From Halomonas sp. 328 (lineage in GTDB: Bacteria; Pseudomonadota; Gammaproteobacteria; Pseudomonadales; Halomonadaceae), in NCBI RefSeq assembly GCF_015645095.1, contig NZ_JADOTW010000019.1, forward strand, positions 1 to 64,000: 64,000 bases of DNA. Reading direction: 5' to 3'. The position numbers were made by a program, and so were the translations under genes. Of this stretch, positions 59,897-64,000 are shown one piece after another (the first letter of the stretch is position 1; every line of letters begins with the position of its first letter). The notes beneath the pieces are model-generated. The model saw nothing but the letters and a program-made list of their open reading frames with translations. It made no database searches and was not told where the DNA came from.

Positions 59897-60886
59897 ATGA
59901 ATGCCAGTCTCTGCACCCCGAGCCTCGATCTCGGCGACGCGTCGTCCCTGCAGGCCTGGGTGGAACGCCTCGCCGAGCGGGCCCGCAGCCGGCTCGGCCT
60001 GGGCCGGGTGGCCGACTATATCCCGGCGCTGGCCGACCAGCCGGCCGATCGCCTGGGGATCGCCCTGTGTACCCGGGACGGGCGCCTCTATAGCGCCGGC
60101 GATGCCGAGGAGCCCTTCTCGATCCAGAGCCTCTCCAAGGTGCTGCTGCTGAGCCTGGCCCTGCGCAGCCACGGCGACGCCCTCTGGCAGCGGGTCGGGC
60201 TCAACCCCTCGGGCATGCCCTTCAACTCCCTGATGCAGCTGGAGACCGAGCGCGGCAAGCCGCGCAACCCCTTTATCAATGCCGGCGCCATCGTGGTCAC
60301 CGATCACCTGGTCGGTGCCTACGCCACCCCGGTGAAGCACCTCCAGGACATCGCCCGGCGCCTCTCCGGCAACCCCGCGGTAATGATCGACCGGGAAGTG
60401 CTCGCCTCCGAGTGGCAGCACCGTGCCCGCAATGCCGCCGCGGCCTACCTGATGAAGGCCTTCGGCAACCTGCACAACGAGGTGGACGCGGTACTGGAAG
60501 CCTATTTCGCCAGCTGCGCCCTGCGCATGAGCTGCCGCGACCTGGCCAGTGCCTTCCACTACCTCGCCGCCGAGGGCCGCGCCCCCGCCACCGGCGAGGC
60601 CTTTATCCCGCCGGCCATGGCCCAGCGCATCAATGCGCTGATGTTCACCTCGGGCATGTACGACGCCGCCGGCGACTTCGCCTATCGGGTCGGCCTGCCG
60701 GCCAAGAGCGGCGTCGGCGGCGGCATCGTCGCCATCGTCCCCGGCGAGCTGTCGATCTGCGTCTGGTCACCGGCCCTCGACGGCAGCGGCAACTCGGTGG
60801 CCGGCCAGTATGCCCTGGAGCTGATCGCCGAGGAGCTGGGCCAGCTGCGCCGGGGCCCCCTCGGGGTGGCGCCCCGCACGCCCTGA
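59897..60886 (+). CDS. glsA: Glutaminase (serine-dependent beta-lactamase-like)
   Basis: A 329-residue enzyme that hydrolyses glutamine to glutamate and ammonia. The catalytic Ser-x-x-Lys is in FSIQSLSKV, and conserved motifs NPFINAGAIV, GSGNSVAGQYALE and KSGVGGGIVAIVPG are present. It has no signal peptide, so it is cytoplasmic. It follows the AGCS symporter and probably uses its imported substrate. GCAGGAGATCCACGCC is the ribosome site. A hairpin terminator follows. Confidence 0.95.
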   Translation: MNASLCTPSLDLGDASSLQAWVERLAERARSRLGLGRVADYIPALADQPADRLGIALCTRDGRLYSAGDAEEPFSIQSLSKVLLLSLALRSHGDALWQRVGLNPSGMPFNSLMQLETERGKPRNPFINAGAIVVTDHLVGAYATPVKHLQDIARRLSGNPAVMIDREVLASEWQHRARNAAAAYLMKAFGNLHNEVDAVLEAYFASCALRMSCRDLASAFHYLAAEGRAPATGEAFIPPAMAQRINALMFTSGMYDAAGDFAYRVGLPAKSGVGGGIVAIVPGELSICVWSPALDGSGNSVAGQYALELIAEELGQLRRGPLGVAPRTP

Positions 60887-60967
60887 TTCGGAGGCGGACA
60901 CCGGGCGCAGGAAGAAACGATTCGCCTCCTAATGGCTCTTGCCTTACACTTTCGTATTATTACTACG

Positions 60968-60991
60968 CGACTCCGGCCTCCGCCGGAGTCG
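60968..60991 (+). terminator. Terminator after glutaminase
   Basis: A 10-base-pair stem CGACTCCGGC / GCCGGAGTCG with a 4-base loop, followed by TTCGCTTTT. It sits about 80 bases after the glutaminase stop and just before the MFS gene. Confidence 0.75.
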
Positions 60992-61011
60992 TTCGCTTTT
61001 CGGGAGGCCCC

Positions 61012-62217
61012 ATGACGTCATCATCCGCACCCACCCGCGGGGCGCGCCATCCTCGCCTGGCCGAGTTCGCCCTGGCCCTGGGCGGCTTCGGCATCGGCAC
61101 CAGCGAATTCGTGATCATGGGCCTGATGCCGCGGGTCGCCGCCGACCTCCAGGTGGCCACCGCCGAGGTGGGCTATGCGATCTCCAGCTATGCCCTGGGC
61201 GTGGTGGTGGGGGCCCCGCTGATCGCCGCCCTGGCCGCCCGGATGCCGCGTCGCACCCTGCTGATCCTGCTGATGCTGGTGTTTGCCGTGGGCAATATCG
61301 CCAGCGCCCTGGCCACCGCCTTCTGGCCCTTCGTCGGCCTGCGCTTCCTGGCCGGCCTGCCCCATGGCGCCTATTTCGGTGTCGCCGCCCTGGTCGCCGC
61401 GGCGGCGGTGCCCGTCGATCAGCGCGCCCGCGCCATCGGCCGGGTGATGCTGGGGCTGACCGGGGCCATCCTGGTGGGCGCCCCGCTGGCCACCTGGGCC
61501 GGCCAGTGGCTGGGCTGGCCCAGCGCCTTTATCGGCGTCGGCGTCATCGCCCTGACCACCGCCGGGCTGATTCGCCTCTGGGTGCCCAGCCAGCCCCGTG
61601 ACGCCAGCGCCAGTCCGCGCCGCGAGCTCTCCGCCCTGGCCAAGCCCCGGGTGCTGATCACCCTGGGCATCGCCAGCATCGGCTTCGGCGGCATGTTCGC
61701 GGTGTTCAGCTATGTGGTACCGACCCTGGCCAGCCAGGCCGGCATGCGCGAGGTCCTGGGGCCCCTGACCCTGGCGATCTTCGGCATCGGCACCATCGCC
61801 GGCAACCTGGTGGGGGCCCGGGCCGCTGACCGCGACCTGGACAAGGCGATTCCGCGCATCCTGCTGTGGTGCCTGCTGGTCCAGGGCGGCTTCTATTTCG
61901 CCGCCAACCACCTGGTCACCGGCCTGCTGTTCGTCGGCCTGGTGGGCACCAGCATGGCCCTGGGGCCGGCGCTGCAGACCCGGCTGATGGACGTGGCCGG
62001 CGATGCCCAGACCATGGCCGCCTCGATGAACCACGCCGCCTTCAACTGCGCCAATGCCCTGGGCGCCTGGCTAGCGGCACTGGTAATCCAGGCCGGGGCG
62101 ACCTGGTCCTCCAGCGGCCTGGTCGGCGCCGCCCTGGCCGCCGGCGGCCTGGGGGTCTTCCTGATCGGACGGCGCCTGGAACGGCGCCCGGCCACCCCCT
62201 GCCCCGAGACGCCCTGA
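61012..62217 (+). CDS. MFS transporter, DHA1-type exporter
   Basis: A 401-residue carrier with 12 membrane helices. FGIGTSEFVIMGLMP in helix 1 and LPHGAYFGVAALVAA in helix 4 are typical of the AraJ/YdhP-like branch of sugar or drug efflux proteins. The ATG has GGGAGG 5 bases upstream. The substrate is unknown. It lies after the glutaminase terminator, so it is probably a separate unit. Confidence 0.88.
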   Translation: MTSSSAPTRGARHPRLAEFALALGGFGIGTSEFVIMGLMPRVAADLQVATAEVGYAISSYALGVVVGAPLIAALAARMPRRTLLILLMLVFAVGNIASALATAFWPFVGLRFLAGLPHGAYFGVAALVAAAAVPVDQRARAIGRVMLGLTGAILVGAPLATWAGQWLGWPSAFIGVGVIALTTAGLIRLWVPSQPRDASASPRRELSALAKPRVLITLGIASIGFGGMFAVFSYVVPTLASQAGMREVLGPLTLAIFGIGTIAGNLVGARAADRDLDKAIPRILLWCLLVQGGFYFAANHLVTGLLFVGLVGTSMALGPALQTRLMDVAGDAQTMAASMNHAAFNCANALGAWLAALVIQAGATWSSSGLVGAALAAGGLGVFLIGRRLERRPATPCPETP

Positions 62218-62237
62218 GACACCGGGGCGGGCCATGA

Positions 62238-62954
<717 letters not shown>

Positions 62955-63018
62955 ACTTTTTTGTCCCCCCGAATACACGCCGCGCTCAAGCCGGCAGTGC
63001 AACATCAGGATACCGTTC

Positions 63019-63273
63019 ATGGCGCGAGTTACCGTTGAAGATTGTCTGGATCACGTGGAAAACCGTTTCAAGCTGGTGATGATCTCCACCCAGCGCGCCC
63101 GTCAGCTGGCTCGCGGTTCCCGTGACGCCCTGCTGCCCTGGGACAACGACAAGCCCACCGTCATGGCCCTGCGCGAGATCGCCGCCGGCAAGATCGACGA
63201 TCAGGTGCTCAACGAGCCGGTGGAGGCGCTGGTACGCCCGCGGCCGGAGGCGGAAGCAGGCTACGGCGAGTAA
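63019..63273 (+). CDS. rpoZ: RNA polymerase omega subunit
   Basis: An 84-residue protein starting [17 protein letters not shown], with [13 protein letters not shown] and [15 protein letters not shown], all diagnostic of RpoZ. It stabilises RNA polymerase and forms part of a ppGpp-binding site. Located 64 bases after gmk. AGGATACC lies upstream of the ATG. Confidence 0.97.
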   Translation: MARVTVEDCLDHVENRFKLVMISTQRARQLARGSRDALLPWDNDKPTVMALREIAAGKIDDQVLNEPVEALVRPRPEAEAGYGE

Positions 63274-63326
63274 CGGCAACGCCGTTCCTCGCTTTTTCCC
63301 TCCCTCCGCAGCAATAAGGCGCGCCC

Positions 63327-64000
63327 ATGTTTACCATCGACGACCTGGCCGACCGCCTCGGTAGCTACCTGCCCGCCGAGGAGATCCAGCAGGTCAAGCG
63401 CGCCTTCTACTACGCCGAACAGGCCCACGACGGCCAGCGCCGCCGTTCCGGCGAACCCTATGTGACCCACCCCCTGGCGGTGGCCAATATCCTCGCCAAC
63501 ATGCACATGGACCATCAGAGCCTGATGGCCGCCATGCTGCATGACGTCATCGAGGATACCGGCGTGCCCAAGGAGGCCCTGGCCGCCCAGTTCGGCGAGC
63601 CGGTGGCGGAGCTGGTCGACGGCGTCTCCAAGCTGACCCAGATCGCCTTCGAGGACAAGGCGGTGGCCCAGGCGGAGAACTTCCAGAAGATGGTGCTGGC
63701 GATGTCCCGGGATATCCGGGTCATCATCGTCAAGCTCGCCGACCGCCTGCACAACATGCGCACCCTGGGTGCCCTGCGCCCGGAGAAGAAGCGCCGCATC
63801 GCCCGCGAGACCCTGGAGATCTACGCCCGTATCGCCAGCCGCCTGGGCATCAACACCATCCGCGTGGAGCTGGAGGACCTCTCCTTCCAGGCCATCTACC
63901 CGATGCGCGCCGAACGCATCAAGCGAGCGGTGAGCAAGGCCCGGGGCCATCGCCGTTCGGCGATTCGCCAGCTGCAGACCAGCCTCCAGCAGTGCCTGGA
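63327..64000 (+). CDS. spoT: Bifunctional (p)ppGpp synthase/hydrolase SpoT, N-terminal part
   Basis: The first 224 residues are visible and the gene runs off the window. The HD hydrolase domain is recognisable from HPLAVANILANM, the H-D motif in AAMLHDVIEDTG and KLADRLHNMRTL. This region hydrolyses ppGpp. The SpoT rather than RelA assignment rests on the intact HD motif and the gmk-rpoZ context. Confidence 0.95.
   Translation, partial: MFTIDDLADRLGSYLPAEEIQQVKRAFYYAEQAHDGQRRRSGEPYVTHPLAVANILANMHMDHQSLMAAMLHDVIEDTGVPKEALAAQFGEPVAELVDGVSKLTQIAFEDKAVAQAENFQKMVLAMSRDIRVIIVKLADRLHNMRTLGALRPEKKRRIARETLEIYARIASRLGINTIRVELEDLSFQAIYPMRAERIKRAVSKARGHRRSAIRQLQTSLQQCL

Noticed and set aside
58205-60559. 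A 784-codon minus-strand frame across the AGCS symporter and glutaminase
   Set aside because: Shadow frame of two well-supported plus-strand genes; Gly/His/Gln-rich and without motifs.

Overview
The window reads as a stretch of high-GC gammaproteobacterial chromosome, most likely from the Halomonadaceae (Halomonas sensu lato). That placement is an inference from high GC, two BCCT osmolyte transporters, a P. aeruginosa-like carnitine pathway, a crc homologue, and the housekeeping orders pyrE/crc/rph/yicC and gmk-rpoZ-spoT. Coding density is high, many genes overlap by ATGA, and no phage, transposase or CRISPR array was seen.

Region 1 (about 0.3-7.2 kb) is a zinc-limitation (Zur-type) cluster: DUF1826, folE2, a dihydroorotase whose first metal-binding His is Gln, a D,D-carboxypeptidase with a SPOR domain, a COG0523 GTPase, and a DksA paralogue lacking two of four zinc cysteines. 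Three Zur-like boxes precede DUF1826, folE2 and dksA2. From 7.2 to 9.3 kb there is a Fur-like box with a DUF2061 gene, two small exported proteins and a TauE/SafE permease.

Region 2 (9.4-42 kb) is dominated by quaternary-ammonium and basic amino-acid metabolism. It holds carnitine dehydrogenation and cleavage to glycine betaine (cdhC-cdhA-cdhB plus an esterase), four GlxA-type AraC regulators, two BCCT carriers and two gamma-butyrobetaine-hydroxylase-like 2OG oxygenases. One oxygenase starts an ATGA-coupled operon with an HD-domain putative oxygenase, an AruI-like 2-oxoacid decarboxylase, an AruH-like transaminase, a polar amino-acid ABC importer and a betaine-aldehyde-type dehydrogenase. A PotABCD-type importer ends the region. 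A cytochrome bo3 operon (cyoABCDE) and a prolyl oligopeptidase are interspersed. I consider the 23.7-32.9 kb operon the best candidate for an undescribed pathway.

Region 3 (42-48 kb) has hmp and norR transcribed divergently, with three GT-N7-AC NorR-type sites and a sigma-54 promoter, then a diguanylate cyclase paired with a small SUOX-like periplasmic protein, tRNA-Arg(CCG) and a diheme cytochrome c5.

Region 4 (48-64 kb) is housekeeping: rep, trmL, yfaZ, pyrE, crc, rph, yicC, gmk, rpoZ and the start of spoT. Between yicC and gmk sits an accessory module of a sensor kinase with a periplasmic amino-acid-binding domain, an NtrC-type regulator, a sigma-54 promoter, an AGCS symporter and a glutaminase, followed by an MFS exporter. 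It looks like a glutamine or related amino-acid sensing and utilisation unit.
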